Shown in pieces: positions 11,322-24,176 of a DNA stretch of 64,000 nucleotides. The DNA is from Eucommia ulmoides. Taxonomy: Eukaryota; Streptophyta; Magnoliopsida; Garryales; Eucommiaceae. The stretch covers positions 19,724,401 to 19,788,400 of the forward strand of contig CM028326.1 in NCBI GenBank assembly GCA_016647705.1, given 5' to 3'. Each line of letters opens with the position of its first letter. The stretch's first letter is position 1. Made by a program: the position numbers and the translations under genes. Below the pieces are notes generated by a model, which was not told the origin of the DNA, did no database searches, and saw only the letters and a list, made by a program, of their open reading frames with translations.

Positions 11322-12229
11322 GTAACTAATCTTATCTTTATATGTAATATAATTATATATGATTTGTAGTTATTAAGTTTCTAACTAATTTTAGTTTTAT
11401 GTAACTAATATTTATTATAATACGAATTTACTCATCAAATTCTATGTACATTCCCTTCAATGCGTGCATATGCAAAACTAATACGCAAGTAAAAATAACT
11501 TTAAAGGATTAATCAAAATTTATGTTTTAAATGAGACTTTTTAAAAATTATATATGTTATTTGAAGTTAATGACCAATTATCTCTATAATTATCACCCCA
11601 TATAATTAATTAATCTTATAGTGGTAAACTTTCAAAGATAATTAAAAGTTAAAACAGATAAACAACAACTTTAGTCGGCCTCGAATGTTGTCCCTTTTTA
11701 AAGTTTAAAAAACTCATCTACCAAATTAATTTTCCCCAAAAACAGAACTTATAAAATACAGTACCTAAGAAAACACAAATAGATTAATTCATAGCTAATT
11801 AGATTAGAATAATTAGAGCTAACAAATAAATTGGGATTGCCCAATTTGTTTTTGGCAAAACATTATTTGAAAAAAAAAAATTTAGTGGTAGGAATGTTGT
11901 GGCGGGACACTGACAATAGTGAATGTTTGTTGTGATGGTGGCAGTGATTAGTTGTAGTTAGTAAAATATTTGGTAGCTATGAATATTTATTATAATAGTG
12001 AATGGTTATTGTGGTTACAGTAGTGGGTAGACGGTAGTCATGGTGGTGGTGGTGGTGATTTTGATACAATGGGCATTTGGTGGTGGAAGCGATAATAGTG
12101 AATGGTTGATTTGGTTGTGGCAGTGAAAGTGAATGTTTGTTGTAGTGGTTATTGTTTATTATTAAAAAAATTAATGGGTGCTTATTGTGGGGTTCTAGTT
12201 TGGTACCAAAACCCAATAATTTTTTTTCA
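11322..12229. other. AT-rich intergenic DNA with an imperfect GTGG/TAGTGAATGG repeat
   Basis: There is no gene. Positions about 11880-12150 hold an irregular array of GTAGTGAATGTTTGTTG-like units and a (GGT)n run at about 12041-12057. A related pattern in inverse orientation (CACTCACTATTATTGCC, CACCACCTCC) is seen at about 39760-39890. Confidence 0.5.
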
Positions 12230-13370
12230 TGAACAAGTTGTTCAAAAGAGGTTTAAAGAGAGAAGCTTTCTTTGGAGAGGTGTGCCCAATTTTCAAATCT
12301 TTATCCGGTCCTCCTCGTCGCCAACAGTCAGTGATTTCGCTGTCGGTTGTCTACTACTTTGGCTCTAGATCTGGCTGTTCTCCAAACCCTATCCATTGTT
12401 TTGTCGTCGGCTGCTCTCCACCATCTCCAACACTGTTCAGCGCTGGCGTATGGCTAACCTCTCCATTGAGGTTCTCATTGGTTCGATTTCGATGGTTTTA
12501 GGCGGTGACTAGGGTGGATTTGAGTCTACTTTCAGCAGGTAGCGAAGATCGTCTTTGCTAGGGCTGTGCAAGGGTGAGATTCGGGAGGTTCAAGAGAAAG
12601 GAAAGAAGCTAAGGAGCTCTCTACAACTTTGTTGTTCATTCTCAGATTAGGCCTTATCGGATTATATGGAGGTAAGGAACAGACCGCGGCAGACTCTCAC
12701 TTAGCTTAATCAAGAGGTGAGTCTCTTTCTTCTTCTCTTGTTCTCTATTTTTTTTGTAATCTAGCAGTGGGATTGCGGGTTGGAAATGCTTGGTCCTATA
12801 GCAATCAGGGGCAAATACATCAGAGTTGCTATCTAATTCAAATTTGAGTAGGTGAGGTATTCATATTCTTTGCATAGAAATCACTCATATCTTATTGAAT
12901 TCGCTGGTTCTTGTTATCTAAGATAGTATTCTTCTAAATTGTGTGGTCTGGCTGATACTCTAGATTTAATCACTCGCTTAATCATTATGAGTGGTAAAAT
13001 TGCGAATTGAAAGAGGAATTATAGGGAGTGGTATAAACAATTAGTGTCATTTTTTGTGGATTCAATCCCTGAGAAGATGGATAAGAAATGCCTAAAATTC
13101 ATGTTTTACTGGCATGGGATGGTGCATGATGTCTATATCCCAAAGCAGAGAAGGGCTAGGACAAAATCAAAGTATGAATTTGTTTGATTTTCGACTTTGA
13201 TTGAAGCCTTGACTGCTATTAGAATTTTTAATAGAATTAGAGTGAAGATTAAACTGATTCATGTTTGTTTGGCTTCGTCCAGTAAGAGGCCTCAGGCATT
13301 TAGTGTGAAAAGTAAGTGGGCTAGAAAAGAAGGAAGGGTTTAGGAACTGCAAGCTATAAACACGCCAATC
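12230..13370 (+). pseudogene. LINE (L1-type) 5' region and ORF1 RRM remnant
   Basis: At about 13035-13180 the plus strand reads SFFVDSIPEKMDKKCLKF, then YIPKQRRARTKSKYEFV, stop, then a continuing ALTAIRIFNRIRVK. This matches the RNA-recognition motif found in ORF1 of plant L1-type LINEs. The upstream sequence (12240-12700) is more GC-rich and could be the LINE 5' UTR. Stops show that it is dead. No RT is found nearby. Confidence 0.5.
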
Positions 13371-14568
13371 CCCAAAGGCTGAACTGTTACTGGGAATATT
13401 CTCATGCAAGTAGACAACACCAAGTCTGCCAAAAACAACCAACACCACGGCCATAATTTGCCCCTCGAGAACTAATATACAATGGCCAAATGTCTATTGA
13501 CCCTGACATACTAAACAACAAAAAGTGGAATTTTTCAATAACCACCTCAAGAAATTTGCTAGAACTCTCCCTTTCCCCATGTACTGATCAAAAGATGATG
13601 TTTAAGATTCCACAAACATAGCCCGTATGAGAAAACAATAGCAAAGTAAGGACTACCAAAACATGACAAACTCACCAATAATAAAAAAAATTGAATATGT
13701 CCTCAACACCCTATTATGACACTCTTGGAAGCTCAATTGACCCCACCCTCCCAAAAAATCCATTATCGGATAAATCAATGAAATTGTCTCAACTCCTAGA
13801 TTCTCATTCTTTGAAAACCAATTCAGATAGTTTCTCTCTTAAATTCATTTCATTAAGATTTACCGATGGTCCAAATTGCCTCCCAACCTCGATCACTTTA
13901 CTAAATCTTCGAAAAATGATATCTTAACGCAATTGACGATCTCCCCATTGGAAGCGGAAATACCACAAATGAGATAATTATAATTAATTTTACCATCGAT
14001 TCATTTTTTAACTTTTTTCACAAGTTTTTGCTTTAATGGGACTCTGAAAAGGCTTTTGATTTTGTTACAAATGATACTGCTCAATTCACTTTCATTTGCG
14101 AGTGAGAGGGGACCGCCTTGGGACCAAAAAGGTTCACTAACAAGATGCAGTCTCTCAACAATAAATCTTTTTATCAAATGATTGGTCATATACTCATCTT
14201 CTTTTGCATCCCAATTACCTTTAATCTCTACCCTCTGAGTAGTACTATCACATAACTGATGTGCTCCCTCTTAAAACCCAACAATGCCACCTTTCATTTT
14301 GATCAGGTAATACAACTCCCAAACATACTTTCTCTTTTTTCCTCCACACGAGATTACTCCTAGAGGGTTAAGACTACCTATGAGTTTTGAATTTCTTATC
14401 TAGAGATTGAATGAAACAAGAACTCCAATCATTGGGAAAAGGGTTACGATTTATACCGTTCAAGCCAAAGTCAGCAAATTTCACTTTGATTCGATTTCGA
14501 CAAATAACAACCCTAATGAGATTTTCAATAGCCAAATTCAAAGAGAAAAAGAAGTTAAGAATAGAAAT
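13371..14568. other. Possible further LINE remnant, otherwise unassigned
   Basis: The plus strand holds short interrupted frames that may continue the LINE ORF1, but I see no diagnostic motif. Nothing else is supported here. Confidence 0.3.
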
Positions 14569-15065
14569 TGTTAAGATAATTGAAAAATGGAAAAATGAAT
14601 CATATATTGATATGTAATGAAGAGATACAAAGAATACAATGTTATACACAAATATTTATAGGGGAAGTGGGGAGTTAGAGTTTTGTCATAATGAGTTATG
14701 AGGTTTCAATTTAAAACCATATGGTGCTAAGTGAACTAACTCATTTGATTTATATAGTGATTTGGAAACTCTTAAATAAGCGATGTGGGATATGAATCTA
14801 ACACCTGTCCTTAAGTGCAACCCCCGATTTGTACGAATGATTTGACTACGAGGGAATTATGAAAAATGTGCAACCCTCAACTTGCACGGATGATTTGACT
14901 ACGAGGAAATAAGAGACCCATAATCTTGACTCTGATACCATGTTAAGATAATTGAGAAGTGGGAGAATGAATTATATATTGATATGTAATAAAGAGAAAT
15001 AAAGAATACAACACTATATACAAGTATTTATAGGGAAGGTGGAGGTTAGAATTTTACCCTAATGG
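14569..15065 (-). mobile_element. TRIM element (minus strand)
   Basis: Two direct repeats of about 120 bp, 14569-14690 and 14941-15062, both start TGTTAAGATAATTG on the plus strand. They flank about 250 bp of non-coding DNA. On the minus strand the right copy ends in ...TTAACA and abuts TGGTATCAGAGTC (14928-14940), a perfect initiator-Met-type PBS. Short LTRs, a PBS and no coding region define a terminal-repeat retrotransposon in miniature. The outer right end and the TSD are uncertain. The internal domain is related to sequences at 53518-53940 and 57040-57640. Confidence 0.75.
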
Positions 15066-17200
15066 ACCAAATGGCCAAGCTCATTATTACATTAACAGAA
15101 AAAAATTATCTGAAAAAGGTTGAAGGTAAAACGTAACACATGAATCTTTTTCTGAACCCAAACGGTTGTGAAATGTTTAGTGTGAATGTGGTTTAAGTTC
15201 TGCCAGCCATGAATTTCACACAGAAGAAAACAAATTAGGGACGAGATTATATCAACAGACAAGCATGCATAATTAATTATCAATTTCCAGCTAATTAATA
15301 AAAATGGTGACCACTATTAGCAATTGCATGGATGACACCAGGCCTTCATGCAAAATTAAAGGAATCTTATCCCCAGTCTAAGCTTGACTGTTCTGAGATA
15401 TACACGTAACAACAAAATTACCTTCACCGACCTTATATTTGTTTGGGACTTGGGAGACCGTTTAAAATTTCTCTAAGCACTTAACGAAAATTCGTACTCA
15501 AGTAAGTTGTTGCGTATAAACCACAATTTGGATTTTGTTAAAGGAAAATTCACATTTTATCCCATCTTAAGTGATTCTTAATTCTTTGTTTTAAAAAATA
15601 ACAATATTTTTAAATCTCCTCGTGAAAACATAAGAAGCAGTCCCACGCTACATTTCAACCCAATTTTTATTTTTATTTTTTTATTTTTTTATTTATTAAT
15701 ATACCAGTGTAACAAAAAAAAAAAAAAAACCACACAAAAAATAATCTTTAATTTTTTATTTTTTTTACATAATCTACTTTATTTATATGACATTCCATAC
15801 CTATTTTATTTGAACATTAATATTAATAATAAGAAGAAGAATAAGAATAATTGAGCATCAATACTAACAATCAAGACCAAACACAATTTCAAAGATTATT
15901 GATTCCTAATAAGAAAAAGAAGACTATATTCGTTACAAATACACACTATTTATATACCTGCAAAAAGTTTCCAATAAATTCTATTTTCTGTTTCATCTAC
16001 ACCAAGTTAAAAATACAAAACAAACAACTTTAGACATAAAAAATTCCACAGAAAGAAAAGATAAATAACTCATTGAAAATATCATAAATAATTCTGAAAT
16101 ATCGATAACTCATAATAAAAGATAACCACTTGAAGTTATAAATTGATCTCCTTGAATCATTAAATTCAAGAAATGTCTCTTAACGACTTCAGCAAATAAA
16201 AAAACTAAGACCGAACCAATTCATTATATTCTATCTCACAACAATAATGAATAAAAGCCTATCAAAAATAAAATAAAAAATAATGAATAAAATGTTTAAT
16301 GTAATGACAATATATCATATCCAAAAATAAAAGATTATGACAACATTAGGTGAACTATTTTTTTCCCAAATAAAGAATAATATGAATTTTTTAAAAAAAA
16401 TAAATAAATCAACAATTACAACACAAGTGAAGTATTCTTAAATTGAAAAAATAAAAATCTAATAATGTCTTAATTTTACCCGTTCTTAAAGACACAATTT
16501 GAAATTGAACAAATTGTAAAACACAACCATATCTCTATAAAACACAAATCAAGTTCAAATCTGAAACATGACAAATGCTCACACCAATTTTCATCTTAAA
16601 GAAGTATAAAATGTTTATAAACAACAAACTAAAACAAATTAACAGTTCCCAATCGCATAAACAAAATATACTTATCCGATGGAAAACACATTAAAAAGTC
16701 TTTACACGTCTAGATTTCACCAGCATTCCAAATAATGAAACTATCTATAAGACATTTTAAGTATCTGTAACTACACTACTAATTTTAATCTTAAAATAAT
16801 ATAAACACCACAATGCATATAAGAGCAAAAATTACACTATTTGCCATAAAAAAAAAATTCAACCACCATAATCTTCAAACCATTCTCTTGTTGATGGTCT
16901 AAATTTCAGACAAATTAAAAATTGAATTGACCTCCTCCCGATCACATCAACCGCGTTAACAAAAGTACCAAGATTAAAACCCCCCAAACAAATGGTCGAA
17001 CAGGATCTCATTTTCATATTGTAACATTTAAAAAAAAATAAAAAAATTATTACTTCCACTTGTCACCCATGCGTTTCCCCTACACCAATAATAGTAGATC
17101 AAACATCAAATAAAAGGAAAAAAACTATTATTATATAGATATATATTTTTTCAACTCAAATAAATTATACACTTCTACTTGATTTTTCATGGACTGAAAA
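15066..17200. other. AT-rich intergenic DNA
   Basis: Only short A/T runs and low-complexity sequence are seen. No gene, RNA or repeat boundary can be supported. Confidence 0.5.
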
Positions 17201-17207
17201 TAATTAA

Positions 17208-17660
17208 TATGATGGCGATAATCTTGTATTAAAAAATGATCGATCAGAATCAAAATTAAGATCACTGCCTTAACGTGGTTTCAAACACTAAAAATTGACA
17301 AACCCAGTAAGAGTACGTGGATTTTATTTATTTTAATGCTGGAAAAAATACCCAAAAAACTAAAAATAAAGAACAAAAATATTTTTTGTAATACTTTTTT
17401 CCTTGTAGCATACCTAAACTGTATCTTGCAAATACTCATGCCTTTCCTTGATTTTCACTCTTCTTAGATTGCCTGATGACTCAACTTAGATTATAAGCCA
17501 TGTTCTCAAGAAAACAACACCCGAGACACCTAAATATGATGACGATAATGTGATATTAAAAGTTGAAGGATTAAAATCCAAATTAAGATCACTAACTTAA
17601 TTTGGTTTCAAACACAATCAAACACAATGAAATTTGACAAACCCAGTAGAAGTATTTATA
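17208..17660. repeat. Diverged direct duplication with an offset of about 325 bp
   Basis: ATATGATGGCGATAATCTTG... to TTGACAAACCCAGTAAGAGTA (17208-17315) recurs as ATATGATGACGATAATG... to TTGACAAACCCAGTAGAAGTA (17533-17655). No coding content. Confidence 0.6.
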
Positions 17661-18619
17661 TATAGATTGAAAAAAAAAAATCAAACCAAATGAAATAGAT
17701 AAATGACAGAAAAGATAAGATGAGTTGAGGAAGAGAGAAAAGGACCAAATATAGTAACACCTGACTAATTAAGATAAATGAAAAAAAAAATATTGCAGAA
17801 ACCAATTGTGCATTATCAAACACAATGAGGATTCACAAACCGAGATGTGCTCGACTAAGGCAAAACAGATTATGTTCTTAAATGTAGTCTTCTCACGGCT
17901 AATGTTAAATTAAAACATAACAAAATTTGGTTCGTGATTCTAATCAAAACACAATAAAATTATTATACTAATTTAAAAAATAAAAATAAAAAATCGAATG
18001 CTAATAATAGCAATTGAAAAAATCTATATATAAAGTAAAAGATCAATTGAAAAATAAATTAGTCATAATAAGTTGAAAGTATGGCAGTATATAAAACGTG
18101 GATAGTCGTGGAATTTCTATTCTGCTCCAACCATGAAACTTAAAAGTCATAACCAACCATGAAATATTCTATTTTCAATCATAGAATTTCCATTTTGTTC
18201 CCCTGCAATAATGAAAACAAAATCCGTGTAACAAATATAAAGGAACCCAAAGAAATCGATAATAAGATGTCGTTAACCCTAAGACATTATTTGATGTATT
18301 GATTAACCAATTAACTTAGATGCTTTAAGGGAATAATGATTTTATTGAGTATCGCTTATAGAAATTAGTTCCACTATCTAATGAAATGAAATGAGAAAAT
18401 ATTTTTGAAGTTCAAGGCTAGTTACAATGAACGTTGTTGGAGACATTATTGAAAGAACATTTTTCGTATTACTAGGTAAAACATCTTTCTAAACTCTTAA
18501 TGCAGCCCATCTAAGATCACTCGCTTCGAGTAAGATTATTTATATGAATTTATGTTTATGGTCAAAAGTGATAAATAACACTTGAAAATAGTTTTCTAAG
18601 ATAATGATCAATCAAAGTT
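17661..18619. other. AT-rich intergenic DNA
   Basis: No supported feature. Confidence 0.45.
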
Positions 18620-19655
18620 TTGAAAAAATACAAAAATAGTGGAAATTTCTTGTTTCGGTCGACCAGTAGGGATTTTGGTCAACTGCCAAATACATGTTCC
18701 TAAGAATTTTTGTTTTGAGCCAAAATTGGATGATTGATAGATTGGCAGATACAGGGAGCAAATCGGTCGATTGACAAAAATTTCTAGTCAACTGAAATGA
18801 CTTGAAAACGGCTAAAAATTTAAACCCTAAACCCTTAAAATTTAAATGTTAAACCTAAACAGCCGACTGACCCTTATTTTAGTCGACTGATTTCTTTTGA
18901 TTTTTTAATTTGACTTGCACATTTTTCAAAGATCTTTGCCAATATCTTTTTTGAGGAAATTTTAGTGAGATCTTTCCAATTATATTTGTGTCCTCAAATA
19001 GTTGTGTTTTAATTGACATATATTTCTATTTATGAGCTTATCTTATTTGCTATAAAAATCATTTTTGCTAAAATCTTTTAAAATTATTTTTCTAAAATCT
19101 GGTTTTTAACTAATTTCGTGCATAACTTGATATATTCCAGATTTATAAGTTTCACACTTTCCATATAAACTTCTATCACTAGTTTCAGAACCTTAATCAA
19201 GTTTATTCTAAATTGAGTTGGTAAAAACTCTTATGAGAACAAATACGTAAATTTTTGTATTCTGTGAGTTGTAGCTTAGGCCTAAAGGTAACTAATCTAA
19301 TTGAGAGTGTTGCTTGGCCGGGTATAAAGGGATCTTACCTAATCAGGGTGTAAAGGTGTAATTCTTTCCTGGGAAAATGAATAATTAGCACAAAAGTTTG
19401 ATTCTTACGTGGAAAAAGGATCAGGATTGGATAGTGGATTCGAATTCCTTGCAAGAGCTTAGGGGAGTAGACGTAGGCACAATGTTTTAATTTCTCTATT
19501 TCTCAACTATTTGTATGTATACATTTAGAATTACACGTTTTCGCATATTAACCAAGATAAAAAATCAATGAATCAAGGAATTAATTTGATTTAAATTTTT
19601 TAACTATGTACCCAATTCATCCCCTCTTGGGTAGATTTTTGCACTAACACATAGA
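18620..19655 (+). mobile_element. LTR remnant of a SIRE/Maximus-like Ty1/copia element
   Basis: The stretch has repeated GTCGACTGA / GGTCGATTGAC-type words (18655-18900). It ends with a TTGCAAGAGCTTAGGGGAGT, CAATTCATCCCCTCTTGGG and TTTGCACTAACA sequence typical of the 3' part of such LTRs. The last 350 bp are related to 39080-39440. Its beginning and TSD are not identified. Confidence 0.45.
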
Positions 19656-21180
19656 TTTTTGAAAAAGACAAAGTGATCGTTTCTCATTTAAAACGAGACT
19701 TCTTCCTCCAAGAAACAGTAAGAGATGAAAGTGTTTCTTTTCAAAGGACTAAAAAGTTAGATCAATAAAAGTAAAAAATCCTATAAAGGAAAGTGTTTTC
19801 ACTACATTCAAATGGAGCATTGGAAAGGGTACTTTACAAGTTCCTGGTTTCCAAAGACATACTTTTAGAAAGAATATTATAAAGTATAAATGATCAAGAA
19901 ATAAATCTAAAGGGTGCACTGTACATACTAACGTGTGTGGGTCAACGGGCTTTGGAAGCTCAACATGTTTTTCAAACTTCACAACCCTTACATTAACTTG
20001 GGTTGTTGTATCTATGATACAAATTTGAATACTTGATTTAAATTAGAAGTAGAAAAACAAATGGAAATGTATTAAGACTCTACAATTAGATTGAGAAGAC
20101 AAAATACTAATCCATTTATGATCATTTTGGGATGATCATATACTTTATTGTAGGCTCCTCTTGATAAAACATAATTTAATGAGATATCATAAAAACAGAA
20201 TATCAGATCCTATTAGATATGGTCAAATCGATTATGAATGACGCTGATACATCCACTTCGAGAAAATACTCTATGGTATTTATCAAAAAGAAATGTATTT
20301 AATTAAATAAGATAACCCAAGATAGAAGGGTGGAGTGTCAAATGGCTAAGCAAGCAACCCAACTATGAACTACCTAATTGAGTTGGGCCTGACACCTAAA
20401 GCGTTCACGGCCGAATTGGACCATTCTTTTTATTTGACCATTATAATCCAAGACTAAACGTAGCCTAATTGGGCCCTTTGTATAATATGAAACGCATAGG
20501 TTAGACTTAGGAAATCTTTAGACTACTAATCATAATAATCCCCAACTTTGTTCCAACAATGTATGTGGATAGTTCTATTTCATGCTCCAATTGAAAACCA
20601 TTTGTGGGTATAAAAATGAGTATAACTCCTCTTTAATATTTAAAATTTCATTCACACTCTCCCACTGCACAGCGTAAAATCCTCCCTCACGTCATGAATC
20701 CTCATGTTATCCTAAGTGGTGTTTCTGTGCTTCTAGCTCACTTTTCGGTGTGAAACCCTCTCACAACTTGTGATTCCGGACCAAAATTTAGCATCCACAT
20801 TTTGCAAAATTAGTGCTAATTGGTGTACAATTAGTCACTAACAAAATTGAGTGCTTCTTTGGAAGCTCTAACTCTCTCTCTCCTTTTTGTCCTATTGATA
20901 TTTCAAAAGTCTAATTTAATGTTAGGGTTGAAAAGAGGGAAATATTACATTGAAAAACGCCGGCCTGCGTCAAGTGAAAACCTACAAAAGTCAACCATTC
21001 CTCCCCCCTCTCCCCTCCATAGATTTAATTTGTTTTCTTCTCTGCACGTTCTCCCTCTCTCTCTCTTCCCTTCTCTCTGAAGTGTTTCTGATTTTAACCT
21101 TCTCAACTCCTGCTGACCCCACACCAAGATTCTACAATTTGGGTGGGCTGCCTTTTCCTTCCTTCCATATTTTTCCTTCA
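19656..21180. other. Intergenic DNA upstream of the VUP-like gene
   Basis: No gene is supported from 19656 to 20840. From about 20990 the plus strand becomes pyrimidine-rich (CTCTCTCT clusters at about 21050-21080), as is common near plant transcription starts. Confidence 0.45.
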
Positions 21181-21188
21181 TTCCTATT

Positions 21189-21198
21189 GTATATATAG
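21189..21198 (+). promoter_or_regulatory. TATA box of the VUP-like gene
   Basis: GTATATATAG lies 69 bp before the ATG at 21267, leaving room for a short 5' UTR starting around 21220-21230. Confidence 0.6.
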
Positions 21199-21266
21199 AG
21201 GCAAACCTCTCTCTACATTCCAAACCCTATTATAGCTTTCTTTCATCCCCGTCTACCTCAAAATAG

Positions 21267-22084
21267 ATGGAGAACTCATATAATTCATCTCTTAACAAAG
21301 CTGTATCTTCAGGAGGACCAAAAACAGATGAGGAGGAGAGTGGTTGGACGGCTTACTTTGAAGATTTCTTGTCAAATCCAACGGTTGAACAACCACACAG
21401 CTGTTGTTCTGATGACGATCATGCTTTGCGGAGTTGTAATAATTTTGTATCTGATGCTGCTTCTTATTCTCCTTGGAAAACCTCCGCCACCCATCAAGGT
21501 GTAGCCTGTTATTCGGCCTGTGGCGGTGGCTCCATGAATCTTCCAAGAAAGTTGAATTTCAGGAAAACAAGAGCCAGAGATATTCCCTATGATGAGTCTC
21601 TTGAAGATACCGCTAGCTCTCCTGTCAATAGCCCCAAGGTCTGTCAGGGTTCATTCTTTTCTTTTCTTTTTTTCTTGTGGGTACTAAAGATTTTTGACTG
21701 ATCTTTGTTAATAGGTTGGTAGATTGATGCAGAGGGATATCAACCATAAGAAAACTGAAGATAACTATGAGATTTCTCTGGTGATGATCCAATTCTCACA
21801 CACACAAACACACATATATCATATTTTTTCTTGGAGTGGGGTTTGGTAAATTAGATGAGCGGAATGATTTTTTTAGGTATTGATTGATTTTTTTATTATT
21901 ATTTTTTTGTTTTTGTTTTCTGTTTTGCAGGGGAAAGGAAGTGGCTCTGATGCTTATCAAGAACAACATGAAGATAAAAGGGATGAAATGGATTTTGATG
22001 ATAAGAATAGAAATGGTTGTATAGACCTGAAGAAGAGGGGGTTGTGTCTGGTTCCTTTGTCCATGTTCACTAAATTTCTTGGTT

Positions 22085-22086
<2 letters not shown>
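21267..22086 (+). CDS. VUP-like (vascular-related unknown protein) small acidic protein, three exons
   Basis: Exons 21267-21638, 21715-21780 and 21931-22086 join in phase 0 through AAG|GTCTGT...ATAG|GTT and CTG|GTGATG...GCAG|GGG to give 197 aa. The start is the first ATG after a good TATA box. Visible features are an N-terminal EESGWTAYFEDFLS block (about residues 23-36), VSDAASY-SPWK (about 62-72), a basic KLNFRKTRARD patch, LEDTASSPVNSPK just before the first junction, and a C-terminal LKKRGLCLVPLSM ending in FLG. From memory this layout fits the plant VUP family (VUP1 is linked to vascular expression and growth control); its biochemical activity is unknown. No signal peptide or membrane segment is seen. 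The family name is less sure than the gene model. Confidence 0.8.

Positions 22087-22143
<57 letters not shown>
22087..22143. repeat. (CT)n microsatellite directly after the VUP-like stop codon
   Basis: About 28 CT units begin at the base after the TGA, so they lie in the probable 3' UTR. A shorter (CT)n follows at 22227-22248. Confidence 0.9.
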
Positions 22144-22148
<5 letters not shown>

Positions 22149-22248
22149 TGGCAAGACTTCATGGACAAGTACATAGAAAAGTCTTGTGTTATATATAATG
22201 TTGATAAATTAATGAAGAAAGACACCTCTCTCTCTCTCTCTCTCTCTC

Positions 22249-23010
22249 ATTGTGTATTACAATACATGGAATCTTGCTTTACTTTTTTTTTTTTTTTCCC
22301 ATATCATTTTCGTGTTTTTTTTTTTCGTTTTTTTTCCCCATTTCATTTTCATGTTTTTTTTTCCATGAAAATAATTGATTTCAAGATCCTATGTTGAATA
22401 TGATCTGGGAGTGTACAACATAAATTGTTAGAATTGCAGAAAGATACGGATCAAAAAAGTTCTCCCAAAAAAAAACCCGAAGGAAATCAATAATAATCAG
22501 GATAGACATTGATGAAAGCAGAAGATTGAGAAACTGTTAAAAAAATAACATTTTTTCTTTATTTTATTATTTTTTGGAACATTGACAGAAGACATTTTCC
22601 TTTTAAAGTTGCCTTCAAAAATTAACTGAATTAACTGAATACTCCTAGGAATGACACATATTTTTTTTTTTAATATATTTATTTCTTCACATTTTGAAGG
22701 ATATCAAATGACAAGAATTAACCAAGGCTTATAACCTGACAATTATCTAGTATGCCTATCTAGTGGGAGGTTTAGCATTTAAAAAAAACCCTCCCCCAAT
22801 CATTTGTACCAAGAAAACATGACAAGAATTAACTCAAGTTATGTAACCTAATCTAGTGTGCTTCCTAGTGAGAGGTCTAGTGTTCAAAGCTCTTTCTCTC
22901 TATGTTTGTAATAAAAAAAAATTACAACTAACAATTAATATTAATAATTTATAAAGTCTTCTCTTTTTTTCTTTTTTTTTCATAGAAGGCCATAAAAGTA
23001 CAAGTGAAAA
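22249..23010. other. Low-complexity intergenic DNA
   Basis: T-rich runs are seen at 22280-22360 and a diverged pair of GACAAGAATTAAC...TAGTG-containing segments (22709-22770, 22820-22880). No gene. Confidence 0.45.
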
Positions 23011-23245
23011 AATGCGATTAAGTTCAAGTGCGGGGTTACTAGAGAGAGAAGTAGGTCTAAGAAGACTTGAGATAAGATTATTAGAATTGATTTGATGACA
23101 TTAAACTGGATGGAGAGGATGACCCTTGATCAATCATTATGGTGTAAACGGAATTATGTAATCGATCCTATTTAACTGTGGAACAAATGTGTAGTTGTTT
23201 TATATAATGAAAATCCATTTCAATAAGAAAGAAAAAAAAAAAAAG
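23011..23245 (+). pseudogene. 5'-truncated LINE, C-terminal end with poly(A) tail
   Basis: The plus strand reads a degraded form of the LINE reverse-transcriptase C-terminal tail (IRIDLMTLNWMERMTLDQS, then LWCKRNYVIDPI) at about 23070-23170. The usual plant form is R-DL...L-L---M--DR--W---IH-ADP. An A-rich tail follows at about 23228-23245. A truncated 5' end, a 3' coding tail and poly(A) are typical of LINE insertion. Confidence 0.55.
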
Positions 23246-23835
23246 CATTAATTAACTATGGGAGTAGGTATATACAAGTACTGGTGTGCTGTATCCAACA
23301 AAGTAATCCAGAAGGATATAAATTTTTGTGATCAGGTTAAAAATCAATAATAAACTAAAAGAGTACAAGAAGATTTTCTAAAATAATGAAGAAGTCATCT
23401 TCAAATTTCTTGCAGCCCATTCATTTAAAAAAATGGAGGAAGTACTGCAATTTGATGACCCCTCCATGTGCACAGCTATTAAATTAGGTCTACTGATGGC
23501 TGCATAAATGTTTTATGACATTAATTCTTCAAAGCTCCTTGGCTACCCTAAATTCCACTGTTTCTCTCTCTCTCTTGATTAAATTATTTTTTAACTGTTT
23601 AGTCACAGATATGATACAATAAATGGTGGGAGGATATTACCTTTTTCTTTACCTTTACCCATACTCAATGTAAACGACCAATATAATAAGTTAACAACCC
23701 ATAAGAACATTAGGGTTTATCTTCGTTTCATTTATTGATTGGTTTATCGTCAGTTTTTGATTGAGTGGCGGCTGGGGATAAACAAGAACAAGATATAAAA
23801 CTCTTGATCGCCAATCATCTTTTACACTTTAGTTT

Positions 23836-24176
23836 ACAGGGTAGTCTTCGGCCTCTCTCAATCCTAAAAATTAGTTCATGGGGTAAAACTTTCTTTCATA
23901 CTTGTAACTTGACCACCAACTTCTATCACATTTGATGTGGAATAAATCCAACAATCTCCCTCGCACATCGAGTCTTTGGTCGGTTAACTCTCGATCATTC
24001 TTTCTCTTTGTAACAATTAGGTTAGAGTTATTGTAATTTGGATTTTGATACCAGCATAGAATTAGTCTTGGACATTCTCAATCCCAAAAGCTAACTTATG
24101 AGGTGAGGTTTTCCCTTACATTTATAATCTGATCGCGAACCCTTTCTACATCTATGTCGTAGGGATAAACCCAACA
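23836..24176 (-). mobile_element. TRIM element, second family (minus strand)
   Basis: Two direct repeats of about 115 bp, at about 23838-23952 and 24060-24176, end AATAAATCCAACA and GATAAACCCAACA. On the minus strand they therefore start TGTTGG. About 105 bp lie between them, including TTTGATACCA at 24043-24052, a slightly degenerate complement of the Met PBS. There is no coding capacity. A one-LTR relative lies at 51480-51690. Confidence 0.6.

Noticed and set aside
20847..21223. Overlapping short frames upstream of the VUP-like gene
   Set aside because: They lie in pyrimidine-rich promoter and 5' UTR sequence; none has a domain, and the TATA box and main ATG point to 21267 as the start.
22083..22397. 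Ser-Leu repeat frame after the VUP-like stop
   Set aside because: It is a translation of the (CT)n microsatellite and T-rich DNA.
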